Source of the DNA: Euglena gracilis
Taxonomy: Eukaryota; Euglenida; Euglenophyceae; Euglenales
NCBI GenBank assembly: GCA_039621445.1
Contig: CP154957.1
Location: forward strand, 34,254,843-34,318,842
Length of the DNA: 64,000 nt
Direction: 5' to 3'
Shown here in pieces: positions 43,997 through 54,360 of this stretch. Position numbers and translations under genes: made by a program. The notes under the pieces are model-generated. The model was not told the DNA's origin. It saw only the letters and a list, made by a program, of their open reading frames with translations, and made no database searches. How positions within the stretch are numbered: the stretch's first letter is position 1; the number at the start of each line of letters is the position of its first letter.

Positions 43997-44045
43997 GTAA
44001 CCGCGATGTAACCGCGATGTAACCGCGATTGTAACCGCGATCTGA
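43997..44045 (+). repeat. Subterminal repeats, right end of Harbinger
   Basis: Four GTAACCGCGAT copies, the last with an extra T, then CTGAACACCTCC. Confidence 0.9.
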
Positions 44046-44053
44046 ACACCTCC

Positions 44054-45344
44054 ATAGTTCAAAAGTTACGACCCCTCCCCCCCATAATTCACCCCCCCAT
44101 ATTTGAGAATGGCCGGCCAGAGATTTTTTGAATTTTTTGGGAAAGAATTTGTTGTTTTTTTGCTACCAAAAATGGTTGAGAAAGGTCCAATCCACCAGGT
44201 TTGTTGATTTGCGTCCAAAAATATGAAAATTTTCCATTTATTCCCGATTTGCATCTCAAAGGGGGTGCTACCCCCGTGCCCCCCCCCCCCCCCGCGACCC
44301 CCCCCCGTGACCCGCCCGTGACCCGAGAATCGAGCCTTCAATTTTCATAACAATGCATCAACATTCATCCTTCAGCCTTTTTTTCATTCATCGTTTCAAC
44401 CTGCTTTTTGATGTTTGATGTTCTCTTGACCATCAGAGTTTGGGGAAACTCTGCAGGTCAATTTCAATGAAAAAAGCAATTTGTGCAAAGTGAAAAAAAT
44501 CGATTCTTCGCAACCCCCCACCCCAGGTTGCAAAGTCGACAGTTGGGTTGAGTTGGGAGGTTTCCAAAGGGGTTCTACCCATGATTTCGCTTTCTAGTTT
44601 ATTTTTGGGGGCATTGGAGTCTAGGTAGTCCACTTCGGGACCCCGGACTCCCCCTCCCAGTGGTGTCGGAACAATTTTTTCCCTGGGGGGGGGGCGAGGG
44701 ACCGACAAAATTTGGAGCACATCCCTTTTTTCCCCGGCGCGAAGCGCCGGGGAAATTTTTTCTTGGCACAACCAAAATGTATTTTTTCTGTCCACGGAGG
44801 GGCCGAGACGCTAACGCCTTTTTGAAGTCCAATGCCCCAAAAAATAAACTACAGGCTAGGGCCAAAATAACTAGGACACTTATCTCGCATGGACATTAAA
44901 CCTCGAGGGAATTAAAGCGGATTTAATTCCTCGATTTTCGCCAGCCTCCGCAGATTTAATTCCACGAGGTTTTCCACTCGGAGAGTAGCGAAACTTGCCG
45001 CGATCATCTGTAGGCCAAACAAGTACCAGTGCCAAACTGTAAACAAGCCTTTGCTGATTTCCTCTCCAGGAGCTCAAGAAGTCCTCATATTGCAACAAGA
45101 CGAAGTTATTTTTGGTATCGAGAAGTCCAAGGAATCCGTCAATGAACTTGTCACAGCTGCGGAAAAGTTCACAGCTGAAAGGTGTTTTTGATCTGTGTTC
45201 TCCTTCTTCTTTTTTTTCCATCCAATCCCAGGAGCGAGAGAATACCAAAGTCATTGGTGAAGTGGCCTGAAGAAGACGCAGGATGTGGTGCAGGCTGTGG
45301 TGGCCTATTGAATTTCCTGGCAGCGCAACTAGAGGGATACCGCA
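44054..45344 (+). repeat. 1.29-kb direct repeat R2, left end of element G
   Basis: Second copy of R1, beginning directly after the Harbinger terminus. Here the sequence runs on past ACCGCA into CAGTGTGGTC and further element-G sequence, so R2 is the attached, longer version. Confidence 0.95.
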
Positions 45345-45870
45345 GGCAGTGTGGTCTACCGCCGAATTACCCTGCAAATGTGGTTGTGGACACCAGAATC
45401 TGTAGGGGCGGCCAACTCACTCTGCACACATTTGGTTTATCTGGTCTACCACAGCACTGGCAGTGGAACAGGCCCAGCAGCTTGCGCTTGGTCAGAGGGT
45501 TTTACCAACAACCTCGGGCTGTTTGTTTGCCTGGGGTTCTTGAAATTCACACAGTTGTGTCATTTGGAGTTTTTTTCTGCTGACAATTGATCCTCTGTCT
45601 TGGACAATGATGGAAATTGTGGCCCCGTCATTTATTTTTTTGCCAACAATCCTCATAAACATTGTGGCCCTGTCAGAAAAAAATCCTCTGCCCTAGAAGT
45701 TGTTCAAGCAGCTTATCGATGTTTACAACGTGTAAGGTTGGATTGGCGAGCCTTCCCCGTTCTTCGCATCCATTCTGAACTGCATTCTGCACTTTTCTTT
45801 TCAGTGGTGCCTTTTTTTGAACTCGACGAATTGCCTGTCTGGCTTTTTTTGAACATTTGCCTATTCCCAG
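44886..45870 (-). pseudogene. Unrecognised multi-exon gene of element G
   Basis: Two segments look coding. One is near 45690-45840: KKARQAIRRVQKKAPLKRKV and LHVVNIDKLLEQLLGQ, strongly basic. The other follows the acceptor AACACCTTTCAG at 45180: CELFRSCDKFIDGFLGLLDT, KNNFVLLQYEDFL and VYSLALVLVW, ending at 44886. The second is also present unchanged in R1. Exon joins between them are not clear. I do not recognise a family and assign no function. Confidence 0.3.
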
Positions 45871-46590
45871 TGGGATTGGAAAAAAGACAAACACTGGCCA
45901 GAATTGTGTAAGAAAGGAAAAACTGCCACCCATTTCTTCGAGCACAGAATTTTTCAACCGAACCCCGGGGGGGGGGGGTCTCCACCCCCCCCCCCCGGAG
46001 GGTCGGCCACTCTGCAATTCAAAGGAAATTTTGACCCAAAACATGAAAAAGACCAAAAACTTTTTCACGTTTGTCTGTTTTGCCTTCTTTAGGTCACTCT
46101 GGTGGCTTTTTTGCCGAACCCCTGGGGGAGGTCCAGGCCAAAAAAAATCAGTCGGACAGTGACCTAGTGATTTTACTCCAAAGAGGTAGCCTTTGCCGGC
46201 GAACCAAGCTTTTTTTTTACACCAGAATGCACGGTTTCACAAGTACGTGCCACTGGCAAACACATGAGGCCGTTCAAGGTGAAAAAAAAATATTTCTTCC
46301 GCAGGGCAGCCGCGGATTTAATTCCGCGAGTGTCGGGCCTGCCGCGGGATTAAATTCCCGCGCGGTTTAGTTCCTACGTATTAAGTGCCCTGGTTGTTTT
46401 GGCCCCGGCCTGTAGTAAAGCAAAACCATGGGTTGAACCCCTTTAGAAACCTCCCAACTCAATCCTGCTGTCGATTTTGCAACCTGGGGGGGGGTGCAAA
46501 GAACCCATTTTTTCCACTTTGCGCAAAATTATCTGTTTCATTGAGATTGACCCACACAGTTTCCCTAAACCCGGTCAAGAAAATGGAGGG

Positions 46591-46965
46591 AGGGGGACTC
46601 ATGGGGAATCGGTTTGTATTCAAACAGCCATGGTGAAAGTGGTTTGTGGGGTCCCAAAAAACCATTAGCATCAAAGGTGGAAAAAAGTCGTGTTGTGGCC
46701 AAAACCCAGCATCAAGAAGTGCCAGGGTTGTGGGGAGGTGAAATGAGCATTTTATCAAAGGCTTTATTTTGGCCGCCAAAGGCGGCCGAGACGGTAATGG
46801 ATTTTGCAATTTTATTTTTTAGAAATGTGATTTAACTGGTCGGGTGGACGCCGAAGGCAGCCGAGACGGTAACGCCCTTTGAACCATTGAAAAAATGGTA
46901 TTGCAAAGAAAAATACCACACTCATGCCACAAAATTTTTTTTATTTCCAAAATCCCGGGGGGGGG
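46591..46965. other. Unassigned sequence
   Basis: No gene. GCCGAGACGGTAA occurs twice (46790, 46861), also GGGCCGAGACGCTAACG in R1/R2, marking shared repeat text. Confidence 0.4.
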
Positions 46966-47330
46966 GGGGCGGCCCCCCCCCCCCCCACCCCCCCTTGTGA
47001 CACCTATGCCAGGGTTGCATATAGGAATATAGGGATATAGGAGATAACGTGACCCCCCCCCTAAATGCCCCCCCCCCCCCGGGAGCGTTTTGACCCCCCC
47101 TGGCGACAATTAGGGGGGGGTGACAATTAGGGGGGGGGGTTACTCAATTTACCCTACCCGTCCATGGGTCCATGGGTAACCCCCCCCTAATTGTCGCCCC
47201 CAAGGGGGGGGGGGGCGACAATTAGGGGGGGTGACATATAGGGGGGGGTCACGTTATAGGTATAGGTATAGGTATAGGTTTTTCCACCTCCTACATCTCC
47301 TATATCTCCTATATGTCATGACCAAAAACA
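46966..47330. repeat. G/C runs, GACAATTAGGGGG and GGTATA repeats
   Basis: Poly-G/C stretches, GACAATTAGGGGGGG units in both orientations (47105-47235), and (GGTATA)n at 47262-47284 with ATATCTCCT text after it. Confidence 0.8.
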
Positions 47331-47346
47331 ATTTTGGGGGGGAAAT

Positions 47347-47625
47347 ATGAACGACATTGCAAGGAATTGTTTGCCCGTGTTTTTGTTGGATGCTTTTTCG
47401 TCCTTTATCACCTGTTGCATCGCCGGTTTGGAGTATGCATTTGCAAAAAGAAAAGTGACCACCCCAGAAAACACCCCCCCCCCCATAAGTGACACTACCC
47501 CCTCCCAGCTATGGAGCGCACTTTCAGTGTGCAAAAAATCTTGCAAACTCCAATCGAAATTTGTTGAATGCGAAAGTGGTACAAGCAGCACTTTTTGTGA
47601 AGGTCAACTTGCTGAATTTTGGTGA
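47347..47625 (+). other. Short open frame, unrecognised
   Basis: 92 codons from an ATG: MNDIARNCLPVFLLDAFSSF and FVECESGTSSTFC. The composition is protein-like, but there is no known motif or support from splice signals. Could be an exon remnant. Confidence 0.2.
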
Positions 47626-47639
47626 TGAGGGCCTCATTC

Positions 47640-47990
47640 TTCCTCCCCGAGGGGGGGGGAGGGGGGGTCACTCCACTTTTTTAAAAACCAGTCAGTCACT
47701 CATTTTCAAAAAACCAGCCAGACACTACCCCCGACCGGGGGGGGGGGTCGGCCACTCAGAAAAACGGCCACTTTCCAGTCACTTTAGGCCATTTTAGGCC
47801 CAAAAAAAATTTCCGGCGCCTTCGGCGCCGGGGTCACTCAAGCCACTTTTGCCCACTCCTGGCCGACCCCCGGGGGGGGGGGGTCCGGGCCAAAAACCAG
47901 TCAGTCACTCTGAAAAAACCAGTCACCCACCCCCCCGGGGGGGGGGGTCGGTCAGTGCTTAAGCAATTGCCTGCCGAGGGAGCCCAAAAA
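47640..47990 (+). repeat. L repeat, copy 2
   Basis: Matches 34130-34417 and adds the left end CCAGCCAGACACTACCCCCG with GTCGGCCACTCAGAAAAACG. Precedes element B again. Confidence 0.75.
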
Positions 47991-48404
47991 GTTTATGTAT
48001 CACGAAGATATTTCTTTTAAAAACGTGTTCAGCCCGCCAAATGCCTGCCCTGAAATTCGTGGTCATGAACACGTTTTCAATGAGGGCATTTGTGGCAATG
48101 ACACGTTTTCAGTGAAGGCATCCGGGTTCAGGCACGTTTTCAATGAGGGCATTTGTGTCAATGACACGTTTTCAGTGAAGGCATCCGGGTTCAGGCACGT
48201 TTTCAGTGAGGGCATCTGTGGCAACCCTGAGTAAAAAGCAAAAAACACTATCATGAAAAATTGGCGTGTGGTTGCGAGGCCGGGTGGTCCTCAACGAGTG
48301 AGGCGGGTCGGGGGCACTCTACAACACAACAGAAGGCTAGGTTGCCTTGGAGCACAACGAAACAGAGTGGCGGACATCACGGCACACGACACGCTTTACA
48401 CAAA

Positions 48405-48590
48405 GAAACCGTGTTTGGGCCGATTTCGAGACTTTAAAAGTCTTAAATCTTCGCCCAAAACACGGTTTCAAACAAGAACAGTGTTTTGGGCCAAGGTTTT
48501 AGGGGGGGCCAGGGGCGACCGCGGCGCCTTCGGCGTCGCGGTCCCCGCCCCTGGGCTCCCCCTAAGTCTTGGCCCGAACACAGTTTCTTG
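48405..48590 (+). mobile_element. MITE C, copy 2, inside element B
   Basis: Same sequence as 33409-33592 with few changes. ACACAAA on both sides looks like a 7-8-bp duplication; the uninterrupted site is seen in copy 3 of B near 58787 (TTACACAAAAAAGAGCC). Confidence 0.8.
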
Positions 48591-48598
48591 ACACAAAA

Positions 48599-49105
48599 GA
48601 GCCATACTTTGGCTCTTTTGCCAAATCTTGGCAATGAAAATGATATGCCAATCACAGACAACTTTGTTCACAGACAACTTTGTTTGTTTGGCGTCACAGA
48701 CAACTTTGTTCAGCTCCACACAATTTGGATTTTTGGGAATGGCAACACCACAAAAACCACATTTCTCGTGTTTTATTGGCAGTCGGGACACAGCACGAGG
48801 CACAGGGGGTTGGTCAGGGGACCACACACTGTTCGATGACGCTCGCCTCATCGAACAACAGGCTGGGTTCCAGCTCCCATCCCGTCCAGGCAACAAAGAA
48901 AGCATCCAGCTCAGGATAAGAGGCTTGCCGATGTTGACACAGTTTGGCGAACTCCAAACAGTTGGCAACAGCAGCAAGCTCTGCACCTACGGAGCCGGAC
49001 TTTTTCTTTGTGTTGCCCTGTGCCAGCAAGGTGCCATGAAGGGGGTCCGTCCTAGGGGGAGGTGGCAAAAGACCATTCACAAAGTTTGCCGTGCGTTTTG
49101 GCCAT
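48599..49105 (-). pseudogene. PHD-finger protein gene of element B, copy 2
   Basis: From ATG 49105 (MAKRTANFVNGLLPPPPRT), with an internal deletion of the FLAALAVYQQ segment, through YPELDAFFVAWTGWELEPSL to HEKCGFCGVAIPKNPNC and ELNKVVCDA. It keeps the first CGFC zinc pair that the other copies lack, but the later part is ruined by a local triplication of CACAGACAACTTTGTT (48655-48715), and MITE C lies beyond. Nonfunctional. Confidence 0.6.
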
Positions 49106-49377
49106 ATGGCAGGGCCTGCGGGAAAAGAAAAAAGGAAAAAAGGGGGGGGGGGTGACACGTTTTCAGTGAGGGCATTTGTGGCAATGACACGTTTTCAGTG
49201 AAGGCATCCGGGTTCAGAAAACGTGTCATCAGTGAAGGCATCCGGGTTCAGGCACGTTTTCAGTGAGGGCGCCGTTTTTTGGGTCCGAATTTCACAAATT
49301 GGCGTTTTTGACCCCTTGCGTGAATCATGACCACGAATTTCAGGGCAGGCATTTGGCGGGCTCTGAAAACGTTTTTA

Positions 49378-49496
49378 AACAAATTGTGGCTGAGCCCAGA
49401 TTTCAGCCTGAAAACGTGTTCAGGGGCCCCCTTCGGGGGCCCCTGGCTGAACACGTTTTCAGGCTGAAATCTGGGCTCAGCCACAATTTGTGTATA
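49378..49496. repeat. Hairpin K, copy 2
   Basis: As at 35603-35732, loop GGCCCCCTTCGGGGGCCC. Confidence 0.9.
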
Positions 49497-49499
49497 GAA

Positions 49500-49875
49500 A
49501 CCGTGTATTGGGGCTCTGGCTTCATGCCCGAACCGGCGTCCAGAACGCCGGTTCGGGCAGGAAGTAGGTGTGCCAAAAAGTGTCCAAAAGGGCTTGTAGG
49601 CATGTGGCAACCATATCTGAGCAGTTTTGAGGGGTATTTGGCCAGAAACTGGGGTATTTTGTGCAATAATTTCCATTTGGCCAAATTTGGCCATTTTGTG
49701 AAATAGAGTACCATACAGCATGAAATCTAAGGCTATCTGCTGAAAGCCCTTGAGAGAATGGGAATCTAAGGTGAAAGCCCTTGAAAGCCGTGTTTCAGAA
49801 CGCCGGTTCGGGCAGCCGCTTGAACCGGCGTTCTGAAACACGGCTTCACGCCCGAACCAGCGTTCTGGACACAGT
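49500..49875. repeat. Q repeat, copy 2
   Basis: CCGAACCGGCGTCCAGAACG and its inverse near 49530-49560 and 49798-49860, with GAAATAGAGTACCATACAGC and CTGAAAGCCCTTGAGAG between. Confidence 0.65.
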
Positions 49876-50570
49876 TTTCGTATTAGAAGACAATCCCTCC
49901 TCGGAGCTTTCTGACCTTACTGCCGATTTTGTCACAGTTTTGCAGCTCTGACCCAAAAAACAGTCGGTTGCGTTGGTGATCCGATCAACAAGGAAGAAGA
50001 GTTATCATTTTTGCTTCCTGTGCTCTTTCCTTCTGAAGGCATTTATGTGTGCAAAAGTTTTGAGATGGGGTGGGGACTTTTTTTGGAGACATATAAGTGA
50101 CATATAGGTAGGTATAGGTATAGGTTGTCGACATATAGGTATAGGTCTTTTGCCAAACCTATACCTATATGCAACCCTGCCTATGCCCCCCCCCCTGTTC
50201 AATTCACTTCGGAAGTGCACAGGGGGTCCCGAGACCCCCCCCGTGTACCTGTATGTACTTGTTCACTTCGGGAAAAAACCGAAAACGGAACGGCAGGCGA
50301 GCACCGAACGGGCATTTTTTCAAAAAAAAATTCGGCGCCTTCGTAGGGCGGGGATGGTAAGGTAACGGATATTCATGAAATTTCAAGCTTTTTGCGTAAG
50401 ATTTCAGACCCTATTTTTCAGCATTTTTCAGTAAGGATTCAGAGGTTTATCCTATATGAATGCTCGTAGACGGAGACATCCGCCTGCGGGACGGCAAAGT
50501 TTGACCCGGTCCCATTTTTGCTTTCCTGCCTGCAGAGGGCTTATCCGAGGAGGGAGGCACCGCAAAGGTG
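49876..50570. other. Mostly unassigned; GGTATA microsatellite
   Basis: (GGTATA)n with inverted ACCTATACC at 50095-50175. A region with GGCGCCTTCG near 50337. No gene. Confidence 0.4.
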
Positions 50571-50574
50571 TACG

Positions 50575-50705
50575 TCCGGGCTTCCTTTTTAAGACCGCCG
50601 GGGAAGGGGGCACCCCACCCACCTAGGGTCAATTTCAAAAATTTTCGGCGCAAAGCGCCGAAAAGGTATAGCCGGCGCCTCCGGCGCGGGACCCCGACTT
50701 TTTTT
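50575..50705 (+). repeat. O repeat, copy 2
   Basis: CTTCCTTTTTAAGACC, CCACCCACCTAGGGTCAATT, TTCAAAAATTTTCGGCGC and hairpins CGGCGCAAAGCGCCG and CCGGCGCCTCCGGCG. Confidence 0.7.
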
Positions 50706-50923
50706 TGCCCAAAAAAGATGGAAAATTTTTCTGCACTTCTTTTCAGAATCATGGTTGGAGCAAGGTCTGCCACGGCAGAGAGCCAAAATTTCCCAAAGGA
50801 AATTTTATTGGCATGGTTCGGCGTGCCATTGCCCAAACCATGAAATTTGAAAGAAAATTAGGAGATGGACATCCAAAATCAGGGAGGTTAGGCAGGGGTG
50901 GGGGGGGGGGCTGTGGACCCCCC

Positions 50924-51215
50924 GGTGAAGTTCACCGGTGAACATTCACCGGTGAACTTCACCGTTTTGATGGTTGGGGGTGAAATTTTCATTGGTAAAA
51001 TTTTGCTCCTTTCCTCTCAAAATGGTCATTTTGAGGTTGATGCTTCATGGAATTTTATTGAAATTTCCGAAAACTTGCCCAAAATGCCATTTTTGGCCAT
51101 TTTTGGCCAAAAAAGTGCTCTCTTGGTGAACTTCACCGGTGAAGTTCACCGATGGGTTAGGCAAAGGGAGGGGGTTCGGGACCCCCCGGTGAACTTTCAA
51201 ACGGTGAACTTCACC
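50924..51215. mobile_element. Small element P with GGTGAACTTCACC arrays
   Basis: Left end: GGTGAAGTTCACC then GGTGAACATTCACC and GGTGAACTTCACC in tandem. Right end (51128-51215): the same palindromes in tandem and again after a spacer. The 160-bp interior is AT-rich with AAAATGCCATTTTTGGCC. Same architecture as D, E and M, but smaller and without a satellite. Confidence 0.6.
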
Positions 51216-51365
51216 ATAGGGGGGGGGAGGGGGGGTCAAAATGACCAAAGTCTACTGCCTGATCTCCCAGGACTTTGGACATAGTTGGGTGTTTCAGCCC
51301 AACATTGGGAATTAGCACCAAAAGAGTTGCACGTGGGGTGAGTTGGGAGTTTACACACTACTATA

Positions 51366-52722
51366 AGTGTCTGATAATTTCCCCCCCCCCACGGAGCCCA
51401 AAACCAGGGGGGGGGGAAATTATCGACCGGTTTTTCATTTGACAGATTTTCTCATGCCCGTGAAGGAATCACTAATGGCCCGTGGGAAGTCCCGTGGGAC
51501 AGCACCTGGCAAGCGTCATATCGAGCAACGCAACAAGGGCAAATATAGCCTGCACGATGCAGGTTTTGTTGCACTTGTGTTGCAAGATTATCGAAACCGA
51601 GTGCACATCACGGACAACAGTGGGCAGATCCTGCTGCGAAAGCAGTTGAGCCAAGGCGCATTTGTGCAAGAGTGGCAGAGGACAAGTGGGGAGGAGCAGC
51701 TTTCCGCACAGCACCTGCGCAAATGGCTGTCCAAGGGTAGCACACCCGGACCAGCCGGGGAGAGATGAAGGTGGATCGCTTCCGAAAGTATGTGATAAAT
51801 GTACAGCGCTTGCTCGGCGAAGACTGTGTCATGGTGAATTGGGATCAAACCCCCACCTGGAAAGAACCCCAGACAGGTCCATTTCCCTATTTTCAACATA
51901 ATTGCATCCACTAATTTTTCAAGGGAAGATTCTTGCACCAGCCGACGGGGAGGGAACTGTGGTGAAGGCAGGAAGTGACGACCATAAACGTATCACAGTG
52001 ACTCTGACAACCTTGAAGGATCGTGATGGCACTGCGCAGATGCTGCCCCCATGGGTTGTCCTCCACGGCAAGTCAGGTTGTCCTCTCATGTTGCAGCACC
52101 CCATAACCTTTCCCCACCAGGCGTGGTGTTGATGAAAAAGTTGAAGATCCCTCAAAATATGCGGTTGGCATTCAACGAAAATGCGTATTGGAACAAGGAG
52201 ATAAAACCTTGAATATCTGAAATGGTTCCCTCTGGACGGCAGCATGGACGATTGGGTGTATCAAGATGATGCACCTCCAGACCGTCTGCTGAACACCCTC
52301 ATGGCTGCTCAAGATCAACACACACAGCAGGCAAGACAAGAAGTTCGTCCAGGCGGGAAGCAGAGGGTAGCACTGACCGATCCGGACACTGCCTCCTCTA
52401 GTGCAGTGTTGATCTCTGACCCACCAGGGGACGAGATTGACATTGATGACGGTCTAGACAATGAGCAGGAGCATGAGGCTCCTGCTGAACGCACCGATGC
52501 CCTCGATGCTCAACTGGCAGCCGAGCTCTTTGCTCAGCTCAACAACTTGCGTCCTCGTCGCAAGTGAGAGGGCGTCAGCGGCGATCCTTCACCTTCTCAT
52601 GCTTTGCAGGCCTCGGGAATTTTTTGAGGGGGGGAAAATTATCAGACGGTTTTCCATTTCCAGATTTTGGGCCAAAATCAGGGGGGGGGGAAATTATCGA
52701 CCGGGGAAAATTATCAGACACT
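51366..52722 (+). mobile_element. pogo-like (Tc1/mariner superfamily) element
   Basis: Termini AGTGTCTGATAATTTCCCC and GGGGAAAATTATCAGACACT are inverted, flanked by TA at 51364-51365 and 52723-52724, the Tc1/mariner target duplication. Subterminal AAATTATCGACCGG occurs at both ends. 1357 bp with one transposase gene, internally deleted. A relic of a second copy is at 16.0 kb. Confidence 0.9.
51454..52567 (+). pseudogene. pogo-like DDE transposase, deleted
   Basis: From ATG 51454 (MPVKESLMARGKSRG) through an N-terminal DNA-binding-like part (YSLHDAGFVALVLQDY, QHLRKWLSKG), then a one-base frameshift near 51763, then VDRFRKYVINVQRLLGEDC and NWDQTPT, the first catalytic aspartate of DDE_1 transposases. 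Introns at 51877-51923 (47 nt) and 52077-52120 (44 nt) join in frame to VVKAGSDDHKRITVTLTT with MLPPWVVLHGKS, then to MKKLKIPQNMRLAFNENAYW. The frame stops near 52212 and resumes at 52244 with an acidic C-terminal tail ending LFAQLNNLRPRRK. The stretch with the second catalytic aspartate and third residue is missing, so the copy is dead. Confidence 0.85.
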
Positions 52723-52835
52723 TACAGTAATAAAGCAGCCGGAATGGTTAATGCAAATTGTTTGCTTGCACTACTGTTCAGGGGTTTTCATGAGAACGTT
52801 GATTATTGTCGATAGATCACCTCCTTACCAAATGA

Positions 52836-53228
52836 ATGATGAATCAAGGGGTGGCGAACGATTCATCAAAAAATCGGTTAATCGAACCAACCTTAGATGA
52901 ACTGGGGGGTCGGCACACCCCTCCCCCCCCCCTCACTGACCCTCGCCACGCCATTTTACCCCCCCCTCCCCCCCTTTTCAGACCCCCTCGCCACGCCATA
53001 TCAGGCCCGCCAAAGAAAATTTTCTTGGAAAACCCCCGCGCACCCCTCCCCCCCCCCCATCCAGGATCCCCTCGCCACGCCAAAACCCCCCCCTCCCCCC
53101 CCCTAGCCGGACCCCTCGCCACGGCGTGCCGACCCCCCACTGCGTCCATCAGGTTCATCCCAATCATCCAGAGGTTCCCAGGGCATCCATCCAGGTTCGT
53201 GGCACAATTCATGGCTGCAGAAAAATAG
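52836..53228 (+). pseudogene. Open frame carrying MITE J
   Basis: 130 codons: MNQGVANDSSKNRLIEPTLD before the MITE and SIRFIPIIQRFPGHPSRFVA with FMAAEK after it. The MITE plus duplication is 228 bp (76 codons), so the frame stays open. The flanking peptide is not recognised; it may be the end of a gene whose upstream part is not visible. Confidence 0.35.
52914..53138 (-). mobile_element. MITE J, copy 2
   Basis: 225 bp, reverse orientation relative to copy 1, ends GGGGGGTCGGCAC and GTGCCGACCCCCC, ACT duplicated on both sides (52911-52913, 53139-53141). Confidence 0.85.
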
Positions 53229-53229
53229 C

Positions 53230-54030
53230 TGTTGTTGTTTTATTTTTTTCCCAAAAAGATGAAAGAAGAAAACAATGAAACCAAATTTCCTTTGATTGCA
53301 AGGGTGAATTAAATGATTTCAAAAACAGATCATTTTTGGTCGAAATCATAAAAATGTGCAAATCATCAATTTTCATTGTTTTTTTTTTGGCGAAACCATC
53401 CAAATTTTTGAATTGGTATTTCTGAGGTGGAAAAAGAGGCAATTATTTTATAGTGAGAATTGGGGGGGGGGTGATCCCCGTGTCCCCCCCGTGTCCCGCA
53501 CTTAAGGGGGGTCCCCAGAAGGCCAAGGCAACATACAGCATGAATTTTTAGCTGTTTGGCATCATTTTCCACGGTTTTTCATGGATTCTCCACGCCATTT
53601 GACTTTCCCCCACCCACAATCCCTTTTTTTTTTCACCTAGTATGGCCTGGAGCTTGGCTCGGGGTCAATGTGAAATGAATTTTTGGTCCCTCAAAAAGTC
53701 GCAAATTTCGTCCCAGAAGGTCCCGAAAGAGGCATGTTTCCCCCGTGTGCCCCCCCGTGTCCCCCCCCCGTGTCCCCCCCGTGTCCCGCCCCACCCCCTT
53801 GTGTCCTAGACATTGGTTCAGGCCTGAAGCTGGTGCCCAGGACACCGTCGGCAACACTGTTTGATTTTGGTTTTCTAAGTTCCATTCATGGCTGTCCCCT
53901 TGGTCACTAGAACGTTCAAGTTTTGTGGTTTCCAATATGGATCAAAGTAACTGGTTTTGCCATTTTGTCCACAACATTTTCTCGGTTTTGGGGTTTTGGC
54001 CATTTCTGATTAACCCAAGAGGGGACCTGG
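53230..54030. other. Unassigned; CCCCCCGTGTCC repeats
   Basis: Repeats of CCCCCCGTGTCC at 53470-53505 and 53735-53800. AT-rich text between 53220 and 53460. No gene. Confidence 0.45.
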
Positions 54031-54360
54031 CACCCTCCCCCCCCCCCCCCTAGTTGCCCCCCCCCCCCAATTGGCTAATTGGCCTCTGGGACAAGACCGG
54101 CCAATTTCAGCAAGGCCGCAAAAAGGGCTCAGAAAACCTCCAAAAATGTCCGTTTCGAAAACTTTAAAAATTTGCTGGTTAAGAAAAAGTCATGACGAAT
54201 CCAACTATGCGCGAAAAATCGACAAATTTTTCCATAGGGGAAAAAATTTGGGGTAGGGGTCCTCGAGCCCCCCCCCCTAATTGTCCCCCCCCCCTAATTG
54301 GCTAATTGGGGGTCTGAAGGAGCCCGGCCATTAGCCAAATAGGGAGGGTGAGGGTAATGC
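54031..54360. repeat. TAATTGG / poly-C stretch, second copy
   Basis: Copy of the 16751-16930 family, with CTAATTGGCTAATTGG and GAAGGAGCCCGGCCATTAGC. Confidence 0.75.

Larger units (their letters stand above)
41047..44053 (-). mobile_element. Harbinger (PIF) element, near intact
   Basis: 3.0 kb. Termini are GGGGGTGTTC at the left and GAACACCTCC at the right (9 of 10 paired; the remnant at 20624 has GGAGGTGTTCA). Each end has four TAACCGCGATG repeats, in the same orientation. It carries a transposase gene and a second gene, the two-gene plan of Harbinger elements. The usual 3-bp duplication is absent: GCA precedes and ATA follows. Confidence 0.9.
44054..46590 (-). mobile_element. Element G with ~450-bp inverted ends
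   Basis: 46320-46590 is the diverged reverse of 44440-44930: CACTTTGCGCAAA, GAACCCCTTTAGAAACCTCC, the ATTTTGCAACC and GGGCACTTA blocks and the GCGGATTTAATTCCGCG foldback match in order. The outermost left sequence has no partner, so the right end is eroded. The interior has protein-like exons on the minus strand. Confidence 0.55.
48016..49379 (-). mobile_element. Element B, copy 2
   Basis: Left end TTTAAAAACGTGTTCAGCCC with CTGCCCTGAAATTCGTGGTC, right end its inverse. Tandem arrays here use the variant ACGTTTTCAGTGAAGGCAT with CCGGGTTCAGG. Contains MITE C and a broken PHD gene. Confidence 0.75.

Noticed and set aside
39754-45344. R1 and R2 as LTRs of a retrotransposon
   Set aside because: The sequence between them is a Harbinger element with its own termini; no reverse transcriptase, primer site or polypurine tract is seen, and R2 continues into element G.
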